8,346 nt of DNA from Candidatus Poseidoniaceae archaeon. Its GTDB lineage: Archaea > Thermoplasmatota > Poseidoniia > Poseidoniales > Poseidoniaceae. Numbering within the stretch: the stretch's first letter is position 1; each line of letters opens with the position of its first letter. The DNA lies in contig JAPKCL010000071.1 in NCBI GenBank assembly GCA_028822955.1, positions 1-8,346 on the forward strand, written 5' to 3'. Below the pieces are notes generated by a model that did no database searches, was not told the origin of the DNA, and was given only the letters and a program-made list of their open reading frames with translations. Positions 1-6,471 of the stretch are shown here, in pieces. A program made the translations under genes and the position numbers.

Positions 1-22
1 TCATTACGAATCCGTCGCTCAT
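1..22 (-). CDS. Possible 5' end of a further minus-strand gene (partial)
   Basis: An ATG at 22-20 on the minus strand opens a frame reading Met-Ser-Asp-Gly-Phe-Val-Met and runs off the window edge. It lies 9 bp after the stop codon of the Pro-rich gene, as expected for the next gene of the same cluster. The peptide resembles the start of the Pro-rich protein (Met-Ser-Asp-Asp). Only seven codons are visible and there is no strong Shine-Dalgarno sequence, so this is a guess from position and start codon. No function can be assigned. Confidence 0.25.
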
Positions 23-31
23 GCACTCACT

Positions 32-1060
32 TCACAAGTTTTCAGGTCGAGAAGGAGGACCGGATGGAGGACCGGATGGAGGACCGGATGGTGGACCGGA
101 TGGAGGACCGGATGGTGGACCGGATGGAGGACCGGATGGAGGACCGGATGGAGGACCGGATGGTGGACCAGATGGAGGACCGGATGGTGGACCAGATGGA
201 GGACCGGATGGTGGACCGGATGGAGAACCAGTAGGTGGCGTGCTAACGGGCGGCGGGGTGCTTGGTGATTCAACAGGAGTAGGGGGTGGACCCGATGGAA
301 GAGGTGGTGGTGTTGCTGACGTAGGTGGTGTTGCTGCCGTGACTGGCTCAACAGGGATTGGTTCAACTTTTTCGGGTGCTGCTGCAAGTAACATCTCATC
401 AGTAGAACTTGTTTTCGCAGCATGGAGAAGAAGGTCGCTCGACGGTGCTGAAGTTTCAACAGGAGCAAGGTCGGAGATCTTCTTTTGTTGCCATGGAGGG
501 ATTCGAGGTGCGTCTTTACTTTCTGCAACCTCTGTCTTGGAGTCGCCAAGTGAAATTTTAGTCGAACCACCAGATGCATTCTCTCCGCTGTATGAAGTCA
601 AAACAACGGACGAAGGGTCGATGATTTCTCGTTCAGAAACCTTTCCAAAGGAATCGAGATCAGAATCAAAAGCACCACTGAATAGACTCGAGCCAATTGC
701 GTTACCAAAGGCTCGACCTTGTTCCGCTTCATAGGTAAAATCTGCTTCAAAAGGACCCAATGAAAGTGATTGTCCTGCACCGGTGACCATAAACGACCAT
801 GTGCCTTTTTCTAGAGGGAATTCAAACGAAAAGTTTCGAGTTAATCCAGGTCCAAGTGAAGAGATTCCCGAATCTGATTCAACTTTCTTACCATCGCTGG
901 TAATGATATGAACTTCGAGTCCACCGAGAGGAATTGCGGCCTCATTTGTCATATCGATGGAGACGAGAACTACATCTTCGTCATCATCATCAATGTCCAT
1001 CTGAACAGTCGATAATTTGGCTTCAAGAGATGCCGCCCGAACGGTGTGGTCGTCGCTCAT
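32..1060 (-). CDS. Pro-rich protein with N-terminal beta-rich domain and C-terminal SGPP tandem repeats
   Basis: A 342-residue protein of unknown function. Residues 1 to about 130 alternate hydrophobic and polar residues and include an acidic DIDDDDED stretch and a GTWSFMVTG segment. This suggests a CARDB- or Ig-like beta sandwich, but that is inference. Residues 130-225 are hydrophilic. From about 230 the chain is Pro/Ser/Thr-rich, and roughly residues 280-336 are 14 consecutive Ser-Gly-Pro-Pro units before a short SRPENL tail, so this half should be disordered. No signal peptide or membrane segment is visible. The ATG at 1060 is preferred because GGTGA lies 5 nt upstream (1066-1070). A GTG at 1069 would add three residues but sits inside that motif. 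It is the last of three minus-strand genes after the helicase and RDD genes. The protein end is well defined by a TGA at 32-34. The open frames opposite and offset to the repeat are by-products of its stop-free composition. Confidence 0.8.
   Translation of the reverse strand: MSDDHTVRAASLEAKLSTVQMDIDDDDEDVVLVSIDMTNEAAIPLGGLEVHIITSDGKKVESDSGISSLGPGLTRNFSFEFPLEKGTWSFMVTGAGQSLSLGPFEADFTYEAEQGRAFGNAIGSSLFSGAFDSDLDSFGKVSEREIIDPSSVVLTSYSGENASGGSTKISLGDSKTEVAESKDAPRIPPWQQKKISDLAPVETSAPSSDLLLHAAKTSSTDEMLLAAAPEKVEPIPVEPVTAATPPTSATPPPLPSGPPPTPVESPSTPPPVSTPPTGSPSGPPSGPPSGPPSGPPSGPPSGPPSGPPSGPPSGPPSGPPSGPPSGPPSGPPSGPPSRPENL
54..221 (-). repeat. 12-bp coding minisatellite, 14 units
   Basis: Fourteen head-to-tail 12-bp units, consensus GGAGGACCGGAT on the plus strand, encode Ser-Gly-Pro-Pro on the minus strand. 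Three versions occur: A (GGAGGACCGGAT), B (GGTGGACCGGAT) and C (GGTGGACCAGAT). The order by position is A A A B A B A A A C A C A B. A degenerate 15th unit (GGAGAACCAGTA) follows at 222-233. All differences among the 14 units are synonymous. Confidence 0.97.
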
Positions 1061-1070
1061 GTTGTTCACC

Positions 1071-1086
1071 GTAGAGGTTTCTCTAC
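1071..1086 (-). promoter_or_regulatory. Short perfect hairpin just upstream of the Pro-rich gene start
   Basis: GTAGAG (1071-1076) and CTCTAC (1081-1086) form a perfect 6-bp inverted repeat around a 4-nt loop. On the minus strand it lies in the gap between the RDD gene and the Pro-rich gene, directly before that gene's Shine-Dalgarno-like GGTGA. A run of four T precedes it on that strand. It could modulate translation, act as a protein-binding palindrome, or be chance; a 6-bp stem is short. Confidence 0.4.
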
Positions 1087-1123
1087 AAAACCCTACTTCA
1101 CTTCAATGCCGTCAGTAGCAGCT

Positions 1124-1690
1124 TCAACGTAGCCGCAGACGAGTCTCGGACGGGAGTGACCAATCGACGGCAGCAACGGTATGGTTCTTGATATCTAATG
1201 AGGTTCTGTACTCCCCTTCTTTCGAACGTCCACGGACAACATCCCGAAGCCCAAACCACAACACACCAAGGATCGGTAGAAGATAGAAGAGTTTACCAAA
1301 TGCTCGAGGGCCCCAATGATGAGATTCAAGCAGAGTTCCATTGTCGTGAACTATAGCGATTCGGAAACCACGTTGAGCAAAAGAACGACCAAAGGCTCGC
1401 CCTGTATATTTGAAATAAAGGTAATGAGCAATGAAAAATACAGTCCATGATACTACGAATCCTGCACTGTATTGCAATCCTTCAGTCAACAATCCAAAAT
1501 TGGGCAGAGTGATCAAAAGTCTCTGCCCAGTCATAAAATGCAAAACCAAGGTCAAAAGAACAACATCGAGCATGAATGCTGCAACCCGTTTCCAAACTGG
1601 AGCAATGAGCATCCCTTCGGGTGCGGAAGAAAGAACAGCCTGAGCAAGCGTTCCGCTTCCTTGGTGGATGCTGACTGCACTGTCTGCCAT
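1124..1690 (-). CDS. RDD-family integral membrane protein
   Basis: A 188-residue membrane protein of the RDD family, a broad family of small multi-pass proteins, some linked to transport or ion exchange, with no settled function for this one. The N-terminal 28 residues are polar. The first helix (about 36-52) carries the typical Arg and Asp (R35, D42) in the pattern KRVAAFMLD. The second helix is about 74-92, followed by the family's GRAFGRSFAQRGFRI segment. The third is about 131-147, ending at LRDVVRGRS. The conserved Arg-Asp elements and three helices match the family. The ATG at 1690 has no clear Shine-Dalgarno sequence. The gene starts 45 bp after the helicase stop, so it is probably co-transcribed with it. 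The C-terminus (after about residue 160) is unlike the usual RDD ending. See the finding on a possible alternative frame. Confidence 0.85.
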   Translation of the reverse strand: MADSAVSIHQGSGTLAQAVLSSAPEGMLIAPVWKRVAAFMLDVVLLTLVLHFMTGQRLLITLPNFGLLTEGLQYSAGFVVSWTVFFIAHYLYFKYTGRAFGRSFAQRGFRIAIVHDNGTLLESHHWGPRAFGKLFYLLPILGVLWFGLRDVVRGRSKEGEYRTSLDIKNHTVAAVDWSLPSETRLRLR

Positions 1691-1735
1691 AGTGTTCGGT
1701 AGAGTCTGCCCTTTGTCAAGTGTTGGCTGAACCCT

Positions 1736-3751
1736 TTAGGCGTGAGTAATATGCCAAGCGAAGAGGTTTCGCTCCTCTGCCCAATCCAGCCAAGCACGCC
1801 ATGTGCCATCGTGTCGAAGGGTTTTCAGATTACCAAGAACGATCAGCCCACGTTTTGCCCGGGTAAGGGCGACATTGAGACGGCGTTTGTCCTTCAAGAA
1901 CCCAATTTCCCCAGCATCGTTGGCGCGAACCGCAGAGAATACAATGATTTCTTTCTCACGTCCTTGATAGCCATCGACACTCTTGATCTCAAGGCCTGCA
2001 TATGGACCATTTTCTTCACGCCCACCCGCTTGGTCAAATAAATCAATCAACAGACGAACTTGGCCATTGTACGGAGTAATGACACCTATATCGGATGGTT
2101 TGAGGTCTCCGGCACTGAGCAAGTCATTGACGATGGAGAGTACTTTTGCAGCCTCGTCGAGGTTGGATTTACTGCTGCTTTCATCATCAACAATTTCAGA
2201 GCCATCGACGGGAACAAAAGCGACCGGATGATCCCAATCAGGCCATAAGAATCCGGCAGCGGGTGGCCTGTCACTCGAACTGCAACCATCTTCCAAACGG
2301 CCATCGTAAAATCGTGCACTTGGATATTCCCGAATCGTTGGGTGCATACGATACTGAGTGGTCAACATATGTGCATCAAGTCCACATTCGATGAGTCGCT
2401 CAAACAATGAACGGCCAAGACCTCCATCTTCTGCGACTTTACTGATGACGGTTGGGGGGAGTTGTTTGTGGTCGCCCACCAATACCAATTGACGACAACC
2501 CCGTGTAATGGGGACTAACGCACTTGGTTCACTTGCTTGGGTCGCCTCGTCCATCAAGACAACTGGAAATTGTCGGTCTCGGAGTAGATTGTGCCCTACA
2601 CCAATCGTCGTTGCACAGATGACTTCGGCGTCATCGAGAACGGCAGAAATCATGTTGCCTTCGATTTGTCGGATTTCTTTGAAATTACGATTGACATCTC
2701 GATGCGCCAAGCCTTTTTCTTTACCTTTTAGTCCTGAGAGATTACGGCGCAATTCATCGTTCTGTTCTCGAATGAATCGCAATTCTTCTTGCATTGGATG
2801 TTTCTCGATTTGGGCATCAAGCGTCGCCTCTCGCAGATGTTCTCGAACTTTGACTGGACGGCCAATTCGAACGGCTTTAATGTTCATTTCTAATAATCCT
2901 TCGAGCAAGTTATCAACGGCCACATTGGATTCTGCAGTTGCCAGTATCGGACCGCGCCCCATACGAACAAATGCAGTCAGTAGGCGAATCGCAGTGTGGG
3001 TTTTACCTGTGCCTGGTGGACCTTGAATCAAAGTCAGCCGTTGGGTAATGGCGGTCTCAATAGCTTCTTGTTGTGATGGATTCAATTCCATTTTGCCAAT
3101 GCCAAGAGGGCCGTGCCGCTTCTGTCCACGAATTTCAGGTGGCCGTTGAGCGGAGGCAGACATGTCGTGTAAGGCACCGAGTAAGACATCGCGTAACACA
3201 GTCCCACTGTCACCTTCAGTCGAATGGAAGGTGGACAATGCCTCATGCATTCGGTCGTGTGCAACACGATTTGCACCCCTGTCAAGGCGCCAAGTTCCTT
3301 TCTTCAGATCATTTGGTTTCTCTGCGACAACAACACGAACCCGTGTAGGGCCTCTATCCAGGACAATGCCTTCTACGACTTTTTCACCCCAAGGCCGTGC
3401 ACGAGATATCAAAACAATATCGCCATGGCCAAAACGATGAATCGGTAATCGAGACCCTGCTTTGTTTTCAAAGACAACGATGGGTTCGCCAAAAAAACGG
3501 CCTTGGGTTCGGCCTGTGAGGTCAAATAAAGTCAATCCTGCTGCTAACAAGCGTTGTTTGCTCCATTTTTTCCAGCGTTCTTCGACCATTGCTGTTTCAT
3601 CATCGAGTTCTCGCCGGATAAGTTTAGTGAAACGAGAAAAATGGTCTTGTCCTCGTTGCCACTTGAGAGGCATTTCTTCCGCAAGTTCTCGGTCAATCTT
3701 CTTTTCAGCAGCACTGCTGTTCATCCGACGCACTTTTCCTCGCTCCTCCAT
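1736..3751 (-). CDS. Superfamily 1B DNA/RNA helicase, IGHMBP2/UPF1-like
   Basis: A 671-residue ATP-dependent helicase related to eukaryotic IGHMBP2, SETX and UPF1, which unwind or translocate on RNA and/or DNA. The N-terminal third holds a helical lead-in (HFSRFTKLIRRELDDE, about 37-52) and a beta-barrel 1B-type region (about 70-160). The motor motifs are complete and in order: Q motif NPSQQEAI (224-231), Walker A GPPGTGKT (244-251), a helical insertion rich in charged residues (about 310-370), Walker B DEAT (401-404), motif III GDHKQLPP (426-433), motif IV QYRMHP (466-471), motif V VDGYQGRE (592-599) and motif VI NVALTRAK (626-633). No catalytic residue is missing, so it should be active in the cytoplasm. 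Start choice is uncertain. The frame is open upstream to a TTG at 3838, ATGs lie at 3751 and 3724, and none has a good Shine-Dalgarno sequence. The ATG at 3751 leaves room for a divergent promoter. It is the first gene of the minus-strand cluster. Confidence 0.95.
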   Translation of the reverse strand: MEERGKVRRMNSSAAEKKIDRELAEEMPLKWQRGQDHFSRFTKLIRRELDDETAMVEERWKKWSKQRLLAAGLTLFDLTGRTQGRFFGEPIVVFENKAGSRLPIHRFGHGDIVLISRARPWGEKVVEGIVLDRGPTRVRVVVAEKPNDLKKGTWRLDRGANRVAHDRMHEALSTFHSTEGDSGTVLRDVLLGALHDMSASAQRPPEIRGQKRHGPLGIGKMELNPSQQEAIETAITQRLTLIQGPPGTGKTHTAIRLLTAFVRMGRGPILATAESNVAVDNLLEGLLEMNIKAVRIGRPVKVREHLREATLDAQIEKHPMQEELRFIREQNDELRRNLSGLKGKEKGLAHRDVNRNFKEIRQIEGNMISAVLDDAEVICATTIGVGHNLLRDRQFPVVLMDEATQASEPSALVPITRGCRQLVLVGDHKQLPPTVISKVAEDGGLGRSLFERLIECGLDAHMLTTQYRMHPTIREYPSARFYDGRLEDGCSSSDRPPAAGFLWPDWDHPVAFVPVDGSEIVDDESSSKSNLDEAAKVLSIVNDLLSAGDLKPSDIGVITPYNGQVRLLIDLFDQAGGREENGPYAGLEIKSVDGYQGREKEIIVFSAVRANDAGEIGFLKDKRRLNVALTRAKRGLIVLGNLKTLRHDGTWRAWLDWAEERNLFAWHITHA

Positions 3752-3826
3752 GCCCAATCCAAAACGGCGTACCCCATCAGCGTATGCCCTCAACAATGAA
3801 GCATTGGCGGGTCGAGAAACCCCATG

Positions 3827-3833
3827 TATTAAA
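3827..3833 (+). promoter_or_regulatory. TATA-like box for the zinc-ribbon operon
   Basis: TATTAAA in the 115-bp divergent gap, preceded by a purine-rich GAGAAA stretch that could serve as a BRE. Archaeal initiation about 25 bp downstream would fall near 3858, a few bases before the ATG at 3867. On the opposite strand the same AT-rich patch (TTTAATA) could serve the helicase gene. This is a motif match by eye only. Confidence 0.35.
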
Positions 3834-3866
3834 CCCAAAATATTGGACGACGGAGTGGTGGGCAGT

Positions 3867-5027
3867 ATGTTTCGGCGTCGTAAAGATGGAAATGCAGAAG
3901 AGGGGAATGTGTGCCCTTACTGTAAATTCGTCAACGCAGACGCTGTTGAAAGTTGCGCTCAGTGCTACTATTCAATGAATTTGGCGGCGCGTGACCAACC
4001 TATGGCAACACCTTCTACATCCGGTTCTGACTTGTTGAATACCCTGATGGGGGAACTCGAACTTGAAGAAGAGGAGATTTCAGTGGAGGCAGTTATTTCG
4101 CTGGAAGATGTTTCAGTAGAAGTCGACCAATATGAGGAAGCAAAACAAGAAGAAGAGGATGGCTTTCAATTCATTAGCGGCAGCAGTCCAACCCTTTCCC
4201 AAACTGTTGAATTCGAAGCTCCAGACGAAGTGGAATTAGATGTGTCCGATGCTCCAGCAAACCCTGTCGTGTTTGACATGGGAGATGAAGACCCACTTGG
4301 AATACCAATGGAGCCGGTACCTCTTGGAATTGGAAAATTGTATTCTCCATCGGTTAAAACTGAAAAGGACGATGATTTAATGGGGACTGTCGGGCCTGTA
4401 CCAGGGCAAAAGACGGCGACGCCTGATATTCCGGATTTTACGAATTTAACTCAAGCGAAGCAACAGTTACCATCGACGGCTGTATCTGCGCAGGAAGCTG
4501 CAGTACCTCAGACTCCAGTTGTCCCCTTCACCCCCGATGTGCCAAACTTGAATTCGACCCCAACCACTCCTGAATTGCCAGTGGTGGCTGAACGCAATCT
4601 TCCATCACCGACTCCTGCTCTTCCAGAGAGTTTTGAACCGGCAACTACGGCCATAACTCCCGAAATCCCAACAAGTGCAGATGTGGCACAGGTCGTTGAA
4701 GATTCTGAACAATCGACCCAACCTACCCCTCAAACGGACACTCGAATATGGCCATGGCCTGCCCAAGAACCGTGGGATGCACATCAAGTCTATCGTGAAG
4801 TTGTGGCAATTCTTGAATCCATCAAAGTGGGTCAATTGGCAAAGGCTGCAGAAACCTTGGATGCATTGGGTCCACACCTTGAACATAATTTCGATATGAT
4901 GCTCCACATAGGTTCAGCAATGCGTGCCTTGAATCGTGAAGAACACTTGCAGTGGACACTTGCTATGGCGAAGTATGTCTATCCCAACAATGAACATGTG
5001 GCGGCGGCAGTAGACCAATTATCATAG
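3867..5027 (+). CDS. Zinc-ribbon protein with acidic/Pro-rich linker and C-terminal helical domain
   Basis: A 386-residue protein of unknown function, probably cytoplasmic. After a basic start (MFRRRKDG) it has a Cys4 zinc ribbon: C16-P-Y-C19 and C30-A-Q-C33. Residues 60-145 are strongly acidic (for example ELELEEEE). Residues 180-290 form a Pro/Thr/Ser-rich, presumably disordered linker. Residues 303-386 (from EPWDAHQVYREVV to AAAVDQLS) look all-helical and TPR-like, so a protein-docking role is plausible. No membrane segment is visible. The frame is open upstream to 3462, but that part is antisense to the helicase. The ATG at 3867 is chosen because the Cys ribbon follows directly and a TATA-like box lies about 35 bp upstream. 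It is the first gene of the plus-strand operon, 10 bp before the acetyltransferase. A ribbon plus acidic tail is common in marine Euryarchaeota as I remember them; this is not checked. Confidence 0.85.
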   Translation: MFRRRKDGNAEEGNVCPYCKFVNADAVESCAQCYYSMNLAARDQPMATPSTSGSDLLNTLMGELELEEEEISVEAVISLEDVSVEVDQYEEAKQEEEDGFQFISGSSPTLSQTVEFEAPDEVELDVSDAPANPVVFDMGDEDPLGIPMEPVPLGIGKLYSPSVKTEKDDDLMGTVGPVPGQKTATPDIPDFTNLTQAKQQLPSTAVSAQEAAVPQTPVVPFTPDVPNLNSTPTTPELPVVAERNLPSPTPALPESFEPATTAITPEIPTSADVAQVVEDSEQSTQPTPQTDTRIWPWPAQEPWDAHQVYREVVAILESIKVGQLAKAAETLDALGPHLEHNFDMMLHIGSAMRALNREEHLQWTLAMAKYVYPNNEHVAAAVDQLS

Positions 5028-5030
5028 AGG
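5027..5030 (+). promoter_or_regulatory. Shine-Dalgarno sequence of the GNAT gene
   Basis: GAGG begins on the last base of the preceding stop codon and lies 7 nt before the ATG at 5038. It favours that ATG over the in-frame TTG at 5032, which falls between the two. Confidence 0.6.
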
Positions 5031-5037
5031 ATTGACC

Positions 5038-5619
5038 ATGACTCCTGAACTTGAGTTTCGCCCTGATATGCGGCTTGTTCCGGTCAGTAAAGCAATTCTT
5101 CCTTTGCTTTTAGAAGCGTATCATGAAGACCCTGCGGCGGCACAAACTGCTCTACCATGGCTTGATGCTACGACTAATGTTCAAGGCCAACTCAGCGATA
5201 TGTTGTTTGACGTTGAAAATCAAGCAGAGGTAGATCGGTTGCATTTTTGGTGGATTCGTTCTGAAGAAAAAGGCGCCTTCATAGGATTGATTGGGTTTGG
5301 CGATGAGTTACAACTGTTGCAATCTTCATACAATTTGGGATACTGGGTTCGTTCTTCCTATCAACGCCAAGGCATCGCACTTGAAGCAACTCGAACTGTA
5401 CTTCAATGGTTAGAAAACAAAACAATTGCCAATGATGATTTCGTTCGTATTGAGATTACTGTCCACCCTCATAATGAAGCCGGATTAGCCACTGCAAAGC
5501 GTATTTGCGAAGAATGGAATGGAGAAACGATTGAGCAGTTTATCGGAATTGAAATTGGCCATCGTACGGTTCCACATCGATTGCATATCCTCGATTTACC
5601 TCGAGGTGAAGTGGCTTGA
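5038..5619 (+). CDS. GNAT-family N-acetyltransferase, RimJ/RimL-like
   Basis: A 193-residue acetyl-CoA-dependent acetyltransferase, a normal length for the RimJ/RimL branch of the GNAT superfamily. Members acetylate protein N-termini, amino sugars or small amines; the substrate here cannot be read from sequence. The N-terminus has the typical RLVPVSKAILPLLLEA helix start and an ALPWLD segment (38-43). Strands FIGLIGFG (81-88) and NLGYWV (99-104) lead into the acetyl-CoA pyrophosphate loop YQRQGIA (108-114, matching Q/R-x-x-G-x-A) and helix LEATRTVLQWL. The strand RIEITVHPHNEAGLATAKRI (137-156) matches the conserved Asn-containing motif B. The ATG at 5038 is supported by GAGG 7 nt upstream; a TTG at 5032 would add two residues. 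It sits 10 bp after the zinc-ribbon gene and overlaps the deacetylase gene by 4 bp, so it is certainly part of an operon. Confidence 0.92.
   Translation: MTPELEFRPDMRLVPVSKAILPLLLEAYHEDPAAAQTALPWLDATTNVQGQLSDMLFDVENQAEVDRLHFWWIRSEEKGAFIGLIGFGDELQLLQSSYNLGYWVRSSYQRQGIALEATRTVLQWLENKTIANDDFVRIEITVHPHNEAGLATAKRICEEWNGETIEQFIGIEIGHRTVPHRLHILDLPRGEVA
5603..5609 (+). promoter_or_regulatory. Strong Shine-Dalgarno sequence deciding a TTG start
   Basis: GAGGTGA, seven bases matching the archaeal anti-Shine-Dalgarno complement (GGAGGTGA), lies inside the last codons of the GNAT gene and 6 nt before the TTG at 5616. This is the best evidence that the deacetylase starts at this unusual codon. Confidence 0.75.
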
Positions 5620-6425
5620 ACGCCACGTGGTTAACTGTTGACTTCGACGATGTTCGACATATTCCCAGTTTTTACGGTCATCCAACGCGTAGTAAACACA
5701 ACTATGACTCCGTAACAGTTTCTGGATTGCAAGAAACGCTCTCCGAAAAATTTGTCCAGGGAATGCGCGGCTTTTCCGCATGGCTTGAATCCAATACTCA
5801 TCCTGTCACTGTCTTTGTGATTGGTGATTTGTTTTTATGTCATCAATTTGAACAATGGTTTTCAGAACTTTTAGAAAAGTATCCATCACGCATTACCGTT
5901 GGATGCCACGGATGGAGCCACAAATCGTGGTCTGCTTGGCCGAAAGATGTCGAAGGCTTTATTGCAGATTTGGGGAAAGCTACCGAAGTAATATCCAAGC
6001 ATTCCAAAGATTCATTCAGACCTTGGTTTCGTGCACCTGGTGGCTATATTGCCCCTTGGATGGCGCCGATATTGGCTGAACAAGGCTATCTCGTTGACAC
6101 CTCAATCAATCCTTCATGGCTTGTCAAACGTAAAGCCGGCAAGGGGAATTCTTGGGATGATATTGCCATTGCATTGAAGCAGAACAGTATCGTTTCTCGG
6201 CCATGGAAGACCCACTGGAGCTTGCCAATGAACGGTCCAGCACTCTCACTATTCCCACTCTCCTTAATTGCCAAAAGGGGTTGGAGGCACATTCCTCCAC
6301 CGTTCACTGAAGCATCCTTAGAACCCGCCTTAATTTCTCAAAATACAGACGTCACTACGGTCTATTGGCATCTCTTAGACCATGCCCGAAACAGTGGAGA
6401 CTGGTCGCCGCCATTGCGGTTTTGA
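5616..6425 (+). CDS. Polysaccharide deacetylase (NodB-homology) family protein
   Basis: A 269-residue carbohydrate esterase 4-like enzyme, expected to remove acetyl groups from N-acetylated sugars or polymers using a divalent metal. Visible motifs: motif 1 TVDFDD (7-12) with the catalytic/metal Asp residues; motif 2 HGWSH (H98, H102) providing the two metal-binding His; motif 3 FRAPGGY (138-144); motif 4 around DTSINPSW (161-168); and a late YWHLLD (250-255) with the His expected in motif 5. All metal ligands appear present. There is no signal peptide or membrane segment, so it may act in the cytoplasm on a precursor. It starts with TTG, overlapping the GNAT stop codon (TTGA). GAGGTGA 6 nt upstream supports this. 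The frame would otherwise have no ATG before residue 50. The pairing with an acetyltransferase suggests both act in glycan or sugar modification, but that is inferred from context. Confidence 0.9.
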   Translation: MNATWLTVDFDDVRHIPSFYGHPTRSKHNYDSVTVSGLQETLSEKFVQGMRGFSAWLESNTHPVTVFVIGDLFLCHQFEQWFSELLEKYPSRITVGCHGWSHKSWSAWPKDVEGFIADLGKATEVISKHSKDSFRPWFRAPGGYIAPWMAPILAEQGYLVDTSINPSWLVKRKAGKGNSWDDIAIALKQNSIVSRPWKTHWSLPMNGPALSLFPLSLIAKRGWRHIPPPFTEASLEPALISQNTDVTTVYWHLLDHARNSGDWSPPLRF

Positions 6426-6471
6426 TTGAACAAGGAGTTCATGCGCAAAATGTTCTGTGGACGAGTGTCCA

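Noticed and set aside
21..734. Plus-strand open frame of 237 codons with GGPD repeats
   Set aside because: It is antisense to the Pro-rich gene. The repeat contains no stop in several frames, and the minus-strand frame has the longer frame, the better start and only synonymous repeat differences.
3462..3866. Upstream in-frame extension of the zinc-ribbon protein (135 residues)
   Set aside because: It runs antisense through the helicase N-terminal coding region. The Cys ribbon begins right after the ATG at 3867, where zinc-ribbon proteins usually start.
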